In this document: positions 46,801-55,859 of the stretch, one piece after another
Position numbering within the stretch: the first letter of the stretch is position 1
How the letters are laid out: each line of letters opens with the position of its first letter
Assembly: GCA_011037195.1 (NCBI GenBank)
Contig: JAAEAF010006466.1
Location: 1-64,000, forward strand
Direction: 5' to 3'
Length of the DNA: 64,000 bases
Source: Triatoma infestans
Lineage: Eukaryota; Arthropoda; Insecta; Hemiptera; Reduviidae
The notes under the pieces: model-generated
What the model saw: the letters and a program-made list of their open reading frames with translations, nothing else
Database searches by the model: none
What the model was told of the DNA's origin: nothing
Made by a program: the position numbers and the translations under genes

Positions 46801-49100
46801 ATCTGGACTGTCGATAGAATCATATACAATCTTCTAGTTTCGGATATTCTTTTCTAGATTCACATATATCTTATGACATATATTTCGATGATTTGTGGAA
46901 GATGTCGGGAAACTTGCCCATTGGTTCTTGGCCCACACACTCCAGCCTCATTCTCTTAAGGAATCTTTCACATATCCTTATCTAACAATGTCAGTTCTTC
47001 AATACCATACAAAGCGGATTCATTACTCCACATTTCTCCTCTTAATAAACCACCTGGAGAACTATTCCATAAGGCTATATTTTCTAACCATCGCATCCTC
47101 AAGGAAGAATTCTTCCCCTAGAATACCTCTGAGGATAAGCTCTTCGCCATTTTTTCCTTTAATTAGCAATTTTTAGTAATACTCCTGTCAGATGGCCATC
47201 ATCAGACAGAAGGAATCAGTTTGTACTTACTTTGCAGCTTCAATTCCTTCCCATGTTGCGGCCAACTTAATCAATATTCTTTCTTTTGAAATCCCATGTT
47301 CTTTGTACAGTTCAATAAACTTTTTAGCTTTTTCAATGCTGGCATCTTTGTTAAATGATAATCTGAAACAAAATGGGATCGTTTGATTAGTAAAATATGC
47401 CAAGCATTATGATGTATTGATATATTAATAATTGTGCAATAAACATTCCAAGTTTAAAGAAAATCGTTGCAGCCTTTTGCGAGAAAATTCCAAACATACG
47501 CAGAAAATTCTGTGAATTCATATTTCTGGTTAACCGAGTTTCTTCAAATCTGATATTCTGGCAATGCTTCTAATATGAAGTAAGTGGTAGAACCATACAT
47601 TGTACTGAAGTAGTACTTAAGATGAAAACTTAACGTTACGTAGAAAAAAGTTTCAAATAAAAGTGATAAGTATTTATGCGAGTAGATAGTATACGAAGTT
47701 GAAAGAAATTCGAGGCGTAAAAATGAAAGAAAAAAAATGTTCAGTAAAGTCATACTTCTAGTGGATGAATTGACTAAAACCTTGTTGTCAAATGAGGTGC
47801 TGATATCTAAACAGAATATCAAGTTTTTCGTATTCAAGGAACCTCAACACAAATACAGTGAACATTACACTTAGAGCAGTAACAGAAATTATTAAAAAAA
47901 AGTTCAGAAAAATATATTTTACCGTGCATCAACTTCTGTAGAAATGCGCCCAGGTATGATTTTAAGTATTTCAACGCCAAACAGAACTACAAGTTTATCA
48001 AGTGCCAAATCAACTTGAGCTTGTAAAGATCTAAAACGAAAAAAATACTATTTTTCATGCACTTATTCATATGCAAATTTCTATAAAGGATTCAAATTAA
48101 ATCAAAAAATAAAATAAACTTACTTTTCTCTTTTAATCGCATAATCAACGGCATTTTCCAAAAGTGGTTTGTAATTCGCCAATCCGGCAGCTTGTAAAAT
48201 CAATGAAGGATTTGTTGTAGCATCCGTCGGGGAATATTTACTTATTGCTAGAAAGTAATTTTAAAAGTTTCCATTAGAAGGTTTGCTATTTTAATATCTA
48301 TGCCTAAAAAAAAAAAAACAGGAACTGCTATTATACTTTCTTTAAGAGGAAATATTGCGATTGTATCAAATATAATATAAACGAAACATGTCAAAGCAGT
48401 AGTTTGAATGAGATTGCATTGTAGTCTTGAAGTGTGCACTGCCAGTTAACAGATTTTCTTCAAATTTGGAATACTGGCAATGCATCTTATTATTATATAG
48501 GTACTAGAACTGTACATAGGCATGAGGAGGCACTCTATAAAAATCAATTTTCACGGAACAGCGCTCCACATACAAGTGATACACACATTCATATGAATAG
48601 AAAAGACACTTAAGTTTAGAGAAAATTGTGAGAGTCAGTAAAGTCGTACTTACGCAGGATGGATTTTGTCCAGTAAACTTCGTGATCAGATACGTTGGTA
48701 TACTTAAACAGAATTGTTGTTGTGGTCGGTTCCGCAGAGCTGGAAAGCATCAGAGATATTTCCCGAGATAGCCTGCTTCTTTTTGTGGTCATCGCCGGTT
48801 TCGGGCGTTCGCCCATCATCAGGATGCTTTTGTTAAACAGTGTGATAACAAAAACATCCTGATGATGGGCGAACGCCCGAAACCGGTCGATGACCACAAA
48901 AAGAAGCCGGCTATCACGGAAAATATCTCTGATACTTAAACAGAATAGCTGTTTTGAAAAATTTGTCACGATCTCGAAATATTTCCTCATAAAAAAAGTA
49001 AGAGAAAGTAAAAATAAAAATGAATCTACTTACATTCAAAATCTCCAGTATCAGCTACTACAGTTGTATAACTTTTCAATAATTCCAAAGCTGTAGTCAT
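34838..49100 (-). CDS. TALDO1: Transaldolase, complete, 8 exons, 324 residues
   Basis: Transfers a dihydroxyacetone unit between sugar phosphates in the non-oxidative pentose phosphate pathway, in the cytosol. Exons on the minus strand: 49100-49034 ([23 protein letters not shown]), 48247-48124 ([14 protein letters not shown]), 48030-47923 ([11 protein letters not shown]), 47362-47231, 42610-42485 ([11 protein letters not shown]), 40304-40168 ([10 protein letters not shown]), 38459-38349 ([15 protein letters not shown]), 35007-34838 (stop TAA). Phases join without a break. The Schiff-base lysine sits in exon 4 in [12 protein letters not shown]. Conserved family blocks are all present and the length matches the usual 320-340 residues. 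Introns are full of transposon relics, including a mariner, a Penelope-like end and an interrupted LTR, yet the coding exons are undamaged. This gene looks functional. Confidence 0.97.
35160..35935 (+). mobile_element. Penelope-like element 3' part: GIY-YIG domain plus hammerhead-like end
   Basis: Plus-strand decayed endonuclease: [19 protein letters not shown] (about 35248-35310, the GIY-YIG start) and [18 protein letters not shown] in another frame (about 35400-35455). After an AT-rich 3' part, 35878-35915 has ATC, a damaged core (CTGGAGT), a short stem, GAAACGTC and GAT, then AATAAATAAACTTTT. The endonuclease and the hammerhead-type end share one orientation, which links the two in a single element family. 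Confidence 0.7.
36148..37095. mobile_element. DUF4817-type transposase relic, two halves in opposite orientation
   Basis: The end motif TACAGGGTGTCCCATTTAA at about 36149 is typical of this class. Minus strand 36925-36670 encodes [20 protein letters not shown] and onward to the C-terminus. Plus strand 36951-37090 encodes the piece that should precede it, [20 protein letters not shown], then PAHYA. So the upstream part is inverted relative to the downstream part. 36250-36650 is AT-rich 3' sequence of the element. Confidence 0.7.
37090..37965. repeat. Dispersed repeat family A, near full length
   Basis: Begins AAAACACTCACACTAGTTTCTC and runs through ATGTTTCAAATATAAGTGAT, CGCACTTCCGGTTAACCGAC and ATTCGCCAATAAC to the TGTATTTCCGGAG end and a TTACCAACAGTAAGAG palindrome. 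Confidence 0.65.
38005..38240. repeat. Divergent inverted pair of hammerhead-like repeats
   Basis: Arms of about 110 bases (38005-38117 and 38125-38238) are reverse complements and include CCAATTTAC, GAACCTCAACATCC and AAAGAGTTCTTTTGTATG-type sequence. Plus copy: TTACC, core CTGAAGA (38156-38162), stem II GGCAA/TTGCC, GAAACGTC, AGTAG. Minus copy: stem I is about 9 bp, but the core reads CTGAAAA. Sits in transaldolase intron 7. Confidence 0.75.
38580..39775 (-). mobile_element. mariner-type transposon relic
   Basis: Minus-strand transposase remains: start [16 protein letters not shown] (about 39600), [23 protein letters not shown] with the second catalytic aspartate, [16 protein letters not shown] with the third (about 38870), and end [13 protein letters not shown] then YLEE and stop. 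End sequences TATCAAAAGTCTGGCCG (near 39760, minus) and AACAAAAGTGTTTGCG (near 38590, plus) are a weak inverted pair. Several stops; dead. Lies in transaldolase intron 6. Confidence 0.88.
39997..40146. repeat. Long imperfect hairpin beside a transaldolase splice donor
   Basis: Arms of about 50 bases (TTGGAGCCATCGCAATACTT and its complement TGTATTGCGATGGCTCCAA) with roughly two mismatches enclose about 50 bases. The right arm ends about 20 bases from the exon 6 donor at 40167. The arm ends carry the CTTACCACAGTAAG palindrome typical of family A ends, so this may be two inverted family A termini. Confidence 0.75.
40320..40685. repeat. Dispersed repeat family A terminal segment
   Basis: Starts AAAATCTGGTGTGAAACACT and CTTTCTCTTACTGCAGTTTA, the same end seen at 62025 and 63585. 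Overlaps the intron side of the exon 6 acceptor of transaldolase. Confidence 0.65.
40690..41150 (+). mobile_element. Penelope-like element 3' end with GIY-YIG endonuclease
   Basis: The end of the RT region ([11 protein letters not shown], then [11 protein letters not shown]) runs, after one frameshift near 40845, into the GIY-YIG domain: [27 protein letters not shown], then [10 protein letters not shown] and the terminal NLINKIR. The tyrosines, arginine, histidine and glutamate expected for this nuclease are present. The domain nicks DNA for target-primed reverse transcription. The 3' UTR probably runs to about 41480. Upstream RT is missing. The hammerhead-like unit at 41830 lies 700 bases downstream in the same orientation. 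Confidence 0.85.
41830..42010 (+). repeat. Hammerhead-like repeat, single copy with intact core
   Basis: TGAATTTGCTCTGTGCAAGT leads to a motif at 41898-41935. Stem I is TATC/GATG, the core CTGATGA is intact, stem II has one mismatch, then GAAAC, CG and GTC. The tail TTTCCAGCCCCGCGGACC matches the other units. One extra base sits between the core and stem II, as in all copies. Confidence 0.7.
42690..43860. repeat. Dispersed repeat family A with recent 208-base tandem duplication
   Basis: The segment starting TCTATGCAGCAAGCATTCCA at 42993 is repeated at 43201 with only a few differences through GTACTTTAGAGGA. Beyond it the family runs on to the GATGGATTTTGCCCG block (about 43600). Intronic in transaldolase. 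Confidence 0.75.
43885..44215. repeat. Divergent inverted pair of hammerhead-like repeats
   Basis: Two copies of about 150 bases diverge from a centre near 44050. Plus copy 44124-44161: stem I CATC/GATG, core CTGAAGA (allowed at the free N7 position), stem II GGGCG/CGCCC, GAAAC, GGTC: all core residues present. Minus copy 44007-43970 has CTGAAAA (G8 changed). Outer flanks match TCCGCAGAGCTGGAAAGCAT and the reverse. Confidence 0.8.
44205..44507. repeat. Family A fragment interrupted by the LTR insertion
   Basis: Contains ATGTTTGAAATAAAAGTGAT, GATGCGATGGTGG and ACAGACCGTTCGCTAAAAAC. It ends at GCACGATCGC, then AGAAAG, where LTR sequence begins; AGAAAG occurs again at 46519 after the LTR. Confidence 0.6.
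45068..45074 (+). promoter_or_regulatory. TATA box of the LTR
   Basis: TATAAAA followed at about 30-40 bases by a GC-rich region (GAGCCCGCGCTCCAGCGC) suits an LTR polymerase II promoter. Confidence 0.4.
45175..46231 (+). mobile_element. LINE 3' end with RNase H and Cys/His motif
   Basis: Plus-strand frames: [18 protein letters not shown], then [13 protein letters not shown] (a TDSQ-type RNase H motif with Asp read as Asn), then WIKA and, one frame over, [13 protein letters not shown]; then [18 protein letters not shown] (about 45847), a zinc-knuckle-like motif common after RNase H in I/R1-type LINEs. Ends TGAAATAAAG and a poly-A run at 46221-46231, giving a clean 3' end inside the LTR. Confidence 0.75.
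46540..47200. other. Unassigned intronic sequence in transaldolase intron 3-4 region
   Basis: 46555-46605 holds a short GC-rich hairpin (GGGGCGTCGCCCC) that recurs at 42665 and 53275. 46610-47180 may be an old retroelement piece, but no motif is convincing in any frame. Confidence 0.35.
47405..47870. repeat. Dispersed repeat family A
   Basis: Carries AAACATTCCAAGTTTAAAGA, GGTTAACCGAGTTTCTTC, AGTTTCAAATAAAAGTGATA and CTTCTAGTGGATGAATT. Lies between transaldolase exons 3 and 4. Confidence 0.6.
48350..48712. repeat. Family A fragment
   Basis: AGATTTTCTTCAAATTTGGA and GATACGTTGG-type text; directly abuts the inverted hammerhead pair. Confidence 0.5.
48712..48940. repeat. Divergent inverted pair of hammerhead-like repeats, one with perfect core
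   Basis: Plus copy 48855-48892: stem I CATC/GATG, core CTGATGA exact, one extra U, stem II GGGCG/CGCCC, GAAAC, two-base loop, GGTC. Predicted cleavage is after C48888. Minus copy (about 48827-48791) is the same but has lost the U of GGTC, removing the U16.1 position. Outer flanks TTCCGCAGAGCTGGAAAGCA and GGAAAATATCTCTGATACTT match the pair at 44 kb. Lies in transaldolase intron 1. Confidence 0.82.
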
Positions 49101-49429
49101 TTTTTTTTAATTTCCGTTTAATTGAACTGAAATTATTTAGAAATAGATTAAATATATCTAAGGCACATAACTAAGTATGAAATCACAGTCGGTAATTGCT
49201 ACTTTAACTAGACCACTACCGGAGGACAGCCAGTGAGAGTTTATAGTCCAAAAGCATGTTATAACCTTGACTATGTTTTCAGTTCGATCAGATAAAGGTT
49301 ACAAGGTTAAAAATTAAAAAATAAAATGAAAGTATTATTGCCTAATTCTTTCGATAGTTATCACTCCTATATGACGTATTTAAATATTAAAAACAAATCG
49401 GTAAATAATTTTTGCTCTAGGAAAAATAT

Positions 49430-50235
49430 TCAAATCATAATTTATCAAGGCGCCCACCTCCATAATTTAAAAAATTCATTTTCTCCTTATCTTTAAATTT
49501 TTCACTTCTGATTAACCTATTTCCTTCAAATTTGGAATTCTAGCAGTGTTCTAATGTACCTTAATATTATTATATAGGTGAAGGGGCAACCATATATTGT
49601 ACTGAAATTGCAGTTCAGAGGAGAGCTTAATGTTGGGTGGTTCCCGATTTTGATCAAGATCTTATTATTGGCAGACCAATGGGCGGAATACTAATACCAA
49701 ACTTCCCTCTAAACATACCATTTTGGTACAATGTGGTTCTACCACCCACAATTCTTTTTACACTAGTACACTAGTAGGTGAAAAACTCAAAACTTATTCT
49801 GTAATGTCGCACCGATTTTCTTCAAATTTAAAATTCTAGCAAAGTGATACGTTTTTATTTATGCACTGAGCATTTCAACTTTAAAGAAAATCGTAAATTC
49901 ATATTTCCGCTTCATCGATTTTATTGAAATTCGGAACTGCTTTTAGTGTATATTATATTATGTAGGTGGTTAAACCATACATTGTATTGAAGTGGTAGTT
50001 TAGAGGAAAGCATAACATTTCTGTTCACTCATTTATGTATGTAAATAGTATACAATATTTTAAGAAAATCATGAAAAGCTGAAAAAAAAAAATCTTTTCA
50101 GTAAAGTCGCACTTGTGGTTGATGAATTTTGACCGGATACCTTAATGTCAGATACGGTGGTTGGGCCTAAACAGAATATCAAGTTTCAGTTCTCTGCAAA
50201 TCCTCCCTCCCCGTGTTTGAATAATTTTTTTCTGC
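49430..50235. repeat. Dispersed repeat family A, several fragments upstream of transaldolase
   Basis: Repeats of the blocks ending CATTGTACTGAAGTGGTA and GTCGCACTTGTGGTTGATGA. 49100-49430, directly upstream of the transaldolase ATG, should hold its promoter; I see no TATA box at a clear position there. Confidence 0.5.
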
Positions 50236-50257
50236 GCACACAAAATACAGGAGTTAA

Positions 50258-51190
50258 GAGAAAGTATACCCCTGCAGGTCCGCGGTTTAGAATAGACCTG
50301 CTCCGGTCCAGGATGTCGTAAGAGGCGACTAAGGGACCACAGTCCACGTGGCATTTCCCCTATATTTTTCCTATTCCAATACTCCTTTCCCTGCATGGAC
50401 CCACAAATTTAGCATCTATTCGATTCCCTGTACTGTGGGGACATCACAACCTTCTTCCAAACAAAACAATACCCCATCATAATTCCACTCCACGACCTTA
50501 CCTATCGGTATGATATCTTTGGATATTCGATACTGTGGTTTGGAGGTGTTGAACAAAATTCCTTATCTTCTTTTCTTTTCCTAATCCATTCCTCCTAAGT
50601 GAGGAGATTAAGATGACTGTGGAATTAACAAGTCAGTGGCAAGTACCACTGACTTGAACTGCTTTCAGACCTTTGGGAAATGGCTCATAAGATAAAGCAT
50701 CCCTCCATGGGAGGTGTGGGGAATGAGGCACTTCAGGTTGCCCTTGGAGGACTCATTATGCTCACTGAACCATTTTGGGGTAAAGGGAGAGGAAAAGCTA
50801 AGGATCTGATGGACAGGTCAGACTTCTTACGAAAACACTACCACCCATCCTTTTTGTGGAAATTTTGACGATTTATCAAGTTTGGCGCTGGACTTCTTGT
50901 GCGGAACTTGGAATCGAAGATATCTCTTGACATCACGCCTATCCTGACTCCATGATGTGGGCCGGGCGTCTGGTCTGCTTCTTTCCTGATGCGGAGTGTA
51001 GTGTTTTGATCTTCGACCATGGTTTCGAGTGTCAATCATAACTCCTTACTTTTTTGTCTTCTTCCTATCTTTTTTGTTCCATCTGTAGACGAGATGACCG
51101 ATATGGATCTTGCACCTGGGACAGGGCTAATATAGGTGGTTAAACCATACACTGTATTGAACTGGCAGTTTAGAGGAAACCCCTCCTCAG
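50258..51190. repeat. Retroelement 5'-region module, copy 1
   Basis: 50270-50400 (TAGAATAGACCTGCTCCGGT, then GTCGTAAGAGGCGACTAAGG) matches 60690-60830 in the same orientation. This module resembles LINE 5' regions. 50400-51120 continues as GC-richer sequence without a recognised domain, and 51120-51190 returns to family A text. Confidence 0.5.
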
Positions 51191-51429
51191 CCTCAGTACA
51201 ACTATTTCCTTTCGGAGGCTCTAGAATAGAATAAAAGAAAGTAAAAATGACGTTGGCTTAAATCTAATCTATTAATTAAAGTTTTGCTGGTTGGCGGGTA
51301 TTGATAGAAACACTGGAGGGTAGTCCACAATCTAGTTACATTAAGGTTAAGCTTTATGTCCTAAATAAAGTATAAAGTATTGAGTTAAGGGGAATCAAAA
51401 TTTACAGTAGATTATGTCATATTTTTCTC

Positions 51430-51905
51430 AAAAAATTATATTTATTTAAAAAATATTGTATGTACAAATACATAAATATACAAATAAATAATACATAAAA
51501 AATATAATTTATAATTATATTTTTTTAATATTTAAAATAGGAATGAAATTTTTAAATTAAATAATTCAAATTTTGTCTTGTATTTTGGATTCAGGAATGT
51601 CGAGGGGTTGTTCGTAAGGAAACAATTTCTCTTGGCGAACTTTATGCCTTGGATCAATGACTTCCAGGAAGAGATGCTTGGAAATTAATGGAGTTTTTCC
51701 AACAATAGAAAGATTTGGGGATCCAAAGTTAGAAGAGTAAAATGTTTCCCTCCACTCCGGGTACGGGGAGTTGGCAGGAGAAATCATGGTGAGAAGCTTA
51801 AGACGAAGCTAAGTAGCCAATACCGTTGCCTGATGCCAGAAATCTCTCAAACCAAAAGCATCTACTAAGCTATTGTGGACAAAGTAAATTGAGAGATAGA
51901 ACACA
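51430..51905 (-). mobile_element. LINE 3'-end module, reverse copy of the one at 24 kb
   Basis: Read on the minus strand it contains TTACTTTGTCCACAATAGCT, ACATTTTACTCTTCTAACTT and TGATCCAAGGCATAAAGTTC, then an AATTATTTAATTT tail. The same order is found at 24012-24400 plus. Two copies with matching 3' ends identify a real retroelement family. Confidence 0.65.
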
Positions 51906-52440
51906 TAGGTTATGCTCGAACAGACTCGAAAGCTCGCTGATAGCTCAAGAGACAGCAAAAAAAACTGGAAGTGATCGGCCTTCGTGCGAAGAAGCACTTC
52001 AATCTCAAAAAATATGGCTCTTCCCGAAAGTAAGCAAGTAAAATTTCCGCTTGGAAGTCAGGACAATGGCTTATAAGAATTAATCAAAATACAAAGCCGT
52101 TCACCACGTGAAATATTTTTGGACTGTGATAAATAATATGAACATAAACAAAGGGAAGGTGATTCAGGTAGTGAAATTGTAACAAATATGGTTGTAAATA
52201 ATGTAAATACAATTAAGGGAGATAATGTAAGTAATGTCAATATAAACAAAAGTAGATTGTAAATGATGTAACATAAACCAGGCAGTAAACAGTGTAATTA
52301 ATGTAATAATGTAAATAGTCTGTAAACTAAAGTAGGGATTGTAAATAGATCACAGTATTTATTTATTTAAACAAATAATTGTCTCAAAAAATGCAATATT
52401 CAATAAAGGTAACTTTTTTGAAAAAAAGAAAAAAAAGAAG
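51905..52440. other. AT-rich interval with poly-A-like end
   Basis: 52040-52420 carries a repeated short GTAAATA/ATGTAA motif and ends AATAAAGGTAAC, then an A-rich run, as in a LINE 3' end. No coding motif seen. Confidence 0.35.
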
Positions 52441-52446
52441 ACCAAA

Positions 52447-53173
52447 TGACGTCACAAGCTTGCAAACATCTCAGGAATGGCTGAATCGTATCAGTCGGTA
52501 GGAAAACTTGTTTTCTGGGATAATAGATTTTAGGGGAGGATGCTGAGAATCCCATGGGTCCAATGGTTATTTTTAAGGGTGTATGGGTTCTTCGGCAATA
52601 TTTTTGGTTTTGGAAATGTCAATCGGAAACCCAAAGGTACATCTTTTGACTGCAGACAAACAACTGCATTTACTATAGGAGATACAATATTCTTGCAAAT
52701 CCGGAGCTTTAGTATTAAACCTGCTCCCGACTAGAATGTGATAAAAGGTCCAGAATATGATTCACGTGGTGCGGTCCCAGATAAACCATGTCTATGTCTA
52801 TTCTTTCCTACACCTATGGTCATTCTCTTCGATTGGAAATTCCGGACCAGGTGGTTCTTCTTCTTGAGTTCCGCTGGAAACTCCATCCGCATTCCGGGCA
52901 GATCAGCAACCACTTCCTGAGAGAGAAAAGACAAAAAGATCAAATTTCAATCTTCACATCCTTTCATCAAGTCGCTCTTCCAATCTCAGATTTTGTGGTG
53001 ATAAAATTAGAATGGCCGGAGGCGGGGCATGATAGTGCCCATTTGATGGCCTTCAGAGTAGAGCTGATCTATTTCCATTGAGAGGCCTTAAGTCCTAGAA
53101 TCGATTTGGGAAACACTAGCAAACAGAAAGAAATTTTCCAACTACCGAGATGCAGCGCAATTGTGACGTCACA
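52447..53173. mobile_element. Possible DNA transposon with TGACGTCACAA ends
   Basis: TGACGTCACAAGCTTGC at 52447 mirrors GCGCAATTGTGACGTCA at 53156-53172, giving inverted ends of about 11 bases plus partial extension. The interior has no transposase motif. TGACGTCA is itself a palindrome (a CRE-like site), so two chance copies are not excluded. No clear target duplication. Confidence 0.4.
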
Positions 53174-53639
53174 TAGTTTTTTTTGTAATAACTTGTTTTT
53201 ATAAATTACATATATAAATATACATAAAAAAAATTATAACAAATAATATAGCCAGCTAAGCTAGCTGGTGTAAAGGGCTACGCCCCTAGACCCTTTCTGG
53301 ACCCGTTTTTATCCTAATCACACAAATATAAAATCTGATTTTTTGTTCAGCTACAAATTAAACCGCAAATGCTATGTATAAATATATATTTTTTTAAGAG
53401 TAGTTTCTAATTTTTAACCCGCAATTTTTAAATAGGGGCTACGTGCCCTCCCCGAGCTGACATAGCTAGCCTTTCATCATTATTTTTATTATTAATTAAC
53501 ACATTTAACATTTAATCTTAAATTCTAAAATTTAAGAACGTAGAGTGTCTTCATTGCTTGAGGTAAAATACAGGCAACATTTTTTTTGGCTAAAAGTTTA
53601 GAAAAAGTGTAAAAAAAATTCCCTCAAAACCACGGTCAT

Positions 53640-54606
53640 TTCGAGTTCTTTACAAGGAATAGACGCAAGTTTCGAGTATTTTGTACAACTATTCTGTAGC
53701 TGTGTTGAGCTCTGTTGAACAACTGTTTTGCAGCTCTAATGTTGAGTCTTGTACAATAGGCGTCCATAGCCTGGTTTCGAATACTATGCAATTTTTGTTA
53801 CCTTGTTTCGAAAGACTTACGGACCTATCTTATCTGTTTTTAGAGTTATATATAAACTCTTCTGGTTTTGAAACTTACAGACCTCTATCTCCTGTCTGGT
53901 TTGAAGTTTTCTATATTATGTAGCTGTTTTTTGTCTTGTTACATCGCTTCAATAGCTGGTTTTGAGCAATTCTTCTGTTATTGCTACGAATCTGTACTAG
54001 TTCTTCTGAAGCATCTTGTACAAGTTTTTGTTGTGACTAATTCTAGTCTTTACATCTTTTGTTACCTGGTTTTGAGTCTTACAGACTTATTTTCCCTGAG
54101 TAGTTTTTAGAATCATATTATACAACTCTTCTTAGCTGGTTTCGAGTCTAACAGACCTATCATCTAACTGGTTTAGTGTCTTTTATAGGTAGCCATTCTT
54201 AAGTCTTGAACAATTCTTCTTGATAGTTCCTAGTGAGCAGAAGAAGTGTGCAACTCTTCTGCAAGGTCTTGTAAAATTTGGTGGTTGTTGTAGGTGGTTG
54301 TCTTTACAGCAGTTTTAGAGCCTTATATAATTATTTCTCTGTACTAGTTTCGAATCATGTCCAACTCTTTTCTGTAGATGGTTCTAATTTTTACTTCTAA
54401 TGTAACGTGTTTTGAGTGCTGTACAACTCGCCTGTATTATACAACTTTTTTACCTAGTTTCAAGTCTTACAGCCTCATCTTCTTTACTGGTATATGAATC
54501 TTTTACATGTAGCTATTCTTATTTTTTCCATAACTTGTTGTTGAGACTAAAAATTTTGATACTAGTTTCGAATCTTATAGATTTATCTTTTTTATTGGTG
54601 CTACAT
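53640..54606. repeat. Degenerate tandem repeat (CTGGTTTYGAGTCTTACAGAC unit)
   Basis: Phrases CTGGTTTCGA or CTGGTTTTGA recur near 53769, 53860, 53955, 54066, 54137, 54343, 54458 and 54564. Many are followed by GTCTTACAGACCTATCT and by GTACAACTCTTCTG-like text. Spacing is irregular (about 70-200 bases), so this is an old minisatellite with nested subunits. The open frames across it are by-products of the repeat. Confidence 0.7.
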
Positions 54607-54754
54607 TTTTACAAGACCGTCCCTTCACTGTGCTCTAAGTGTTTCCTACAGAATTAGAACTGCGAGCACCCAAACAATTCGTTCTTGAAACCGTGGTTTA
54701 CAGGAATTTCTTCTGCAGCAAATAAGTCACATGGCAGACACATTAAGTAGTGTC
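54607..54754 (+). repeat. 148-base direct repeat, copy 1
   Basis: Begins TTTTACAAGACCGTCCCTTC and ends TTAAGTAGTGTC. 147 of 148 bases match copy 2 (one T/C difference at 54642/55522). It starts exactly where the tandem repeat region ends. Confidence 0.9.
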
Positions 54755-55486
54755 AGAGATAAAATGCTTTTTATAAGACACCCTACGCTATAGAGAATTT
54801 GGCTAAAAATGCAGTAGCATTAAATAATATATTGCAAAAGTAGAAATGCAGTTATTGCTATATTTGAAAGTTCACAGACAGAAAAAAACAAAAGAAAGAA
54901 AAAGTTTTGTACAATCGCAAGAAATTGCAATATGTCTGAAAGGGTGAACCCGCTTTTCTGCTAGGATTACCTAGGGACATATTCTGATCGGGTTACTAAA
55001 AGATGTTGTTTGGGCTTTTTGTTAACAAAACATACTCCTGAGCCAGTTTTTGATGCTAATATATTTAATGACACAAACCCAGGCACTTATTGAGAACATA
55101 CGCCACCAAGCGCTGGACTCTAGTTTCATTACAAGCCGTACCGAATGCTACCATCATGCCTCCAGGCACACTTCAACTACCCATTACCCCCTCTTTTTCA
55201 CGTCTAATGTACTATATTGGCACGTTGAGCACGGTTCTTGTCCCCGGCGTCAAGTAGCTAACTCCATGTTAAACACGAAGTTTAACACGACTTTTGAGAA
55301 ATATCTTAAGTTCATACGGGGCTCACATTTATCTTATTTTTTCAGATACAACGATATTTCTTTATGTTATATATATGTTTATATATTATGTTATAAATAA
55401 TTGCTAAAATTCAAATTTAACTAAATTTTTATTCTTGATTCCGAGGTCAAGTACCGTAAGTGGGCAATAATTTTATTGTTACCCTG
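54755..55486. other. Spacer between the 148-base repeats
   Basis: Includes CGGTTCTTGTCCCCGGCGTCAAG-like text at 55230, which recurs at about 56575. No gene recognised. Confidence 0.4.
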
Positions 55487-55634
55487 TTTTACAAGACCGT
55501 CCCTTCACTGTGCTCTAAGTGCTTCCTACAGAATTAGAACTGCGAGCACCCAAACAATTCGTTCTTGAAACCGTGGTTTACAGGAATTTCTTCTGCAGCA
55601 AATAAGTCACATGGCAGACACATTAAGTAGTGTC
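55487..55634 (+). repeat. 148-base direct repeat, copy 2, with inverted flanks
   Basis: 880 bases after copy 1. Flanked by CCGAGGTCAAGTACCGTAAG (55440-55459) and its near-complement TAAGCGGCACTTGACCTCGG (55643-55662), so this copy sits between about 20-base inverted repeats that copy 1 lacks. Confidence 0.9.
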
Positions 55635-55799
55635 TAGTAAAGTAAGCGGCACTTGACCTCGGGGGTCAGAACAAATCATGTTCAGAGGTGCTTGCTTTTG
55701 CGAAACCTTTCTTATTTTCAACTAATGTTGATTAGTTGGCCGTGGGTGTAGTATATAATGCATATAGCTTGGCTATCGTTTTTTATATTTATATATAAA

Positions 55800-55850
55800 A
55801 AAATCCGATGTTTTCGAGGACTTTGTCCACATTCTTCGGAGATCTAAATA
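55800..55850 (-). repeat. Hammerhead-like motif, minus strand
   Basis: Minus strand: TCC, CCGAAGA core (U4 changed), GGAC/GTCC stem II with AAA loop, TCGAAAACATC, GGA. Related in layout to the 19.4 kb motif but of another sequence family. Confidence 0.45.
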
Positions 55851-55859
55851 CAAAATGTG

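Noticed and set aside
52738..53081. Overlapping frames of 60-97 codons as genes
   Set aside because: They read both strands of one GC-richer interior of the TGACGTCACAA-flanked segment with no known motif.
53681..54657. Four overlapping 80-codon plus-strand frames as a real gene
   Set aside because: They follow the minisatellite unit, lack splice or domain signals, and change frame with the repeat.
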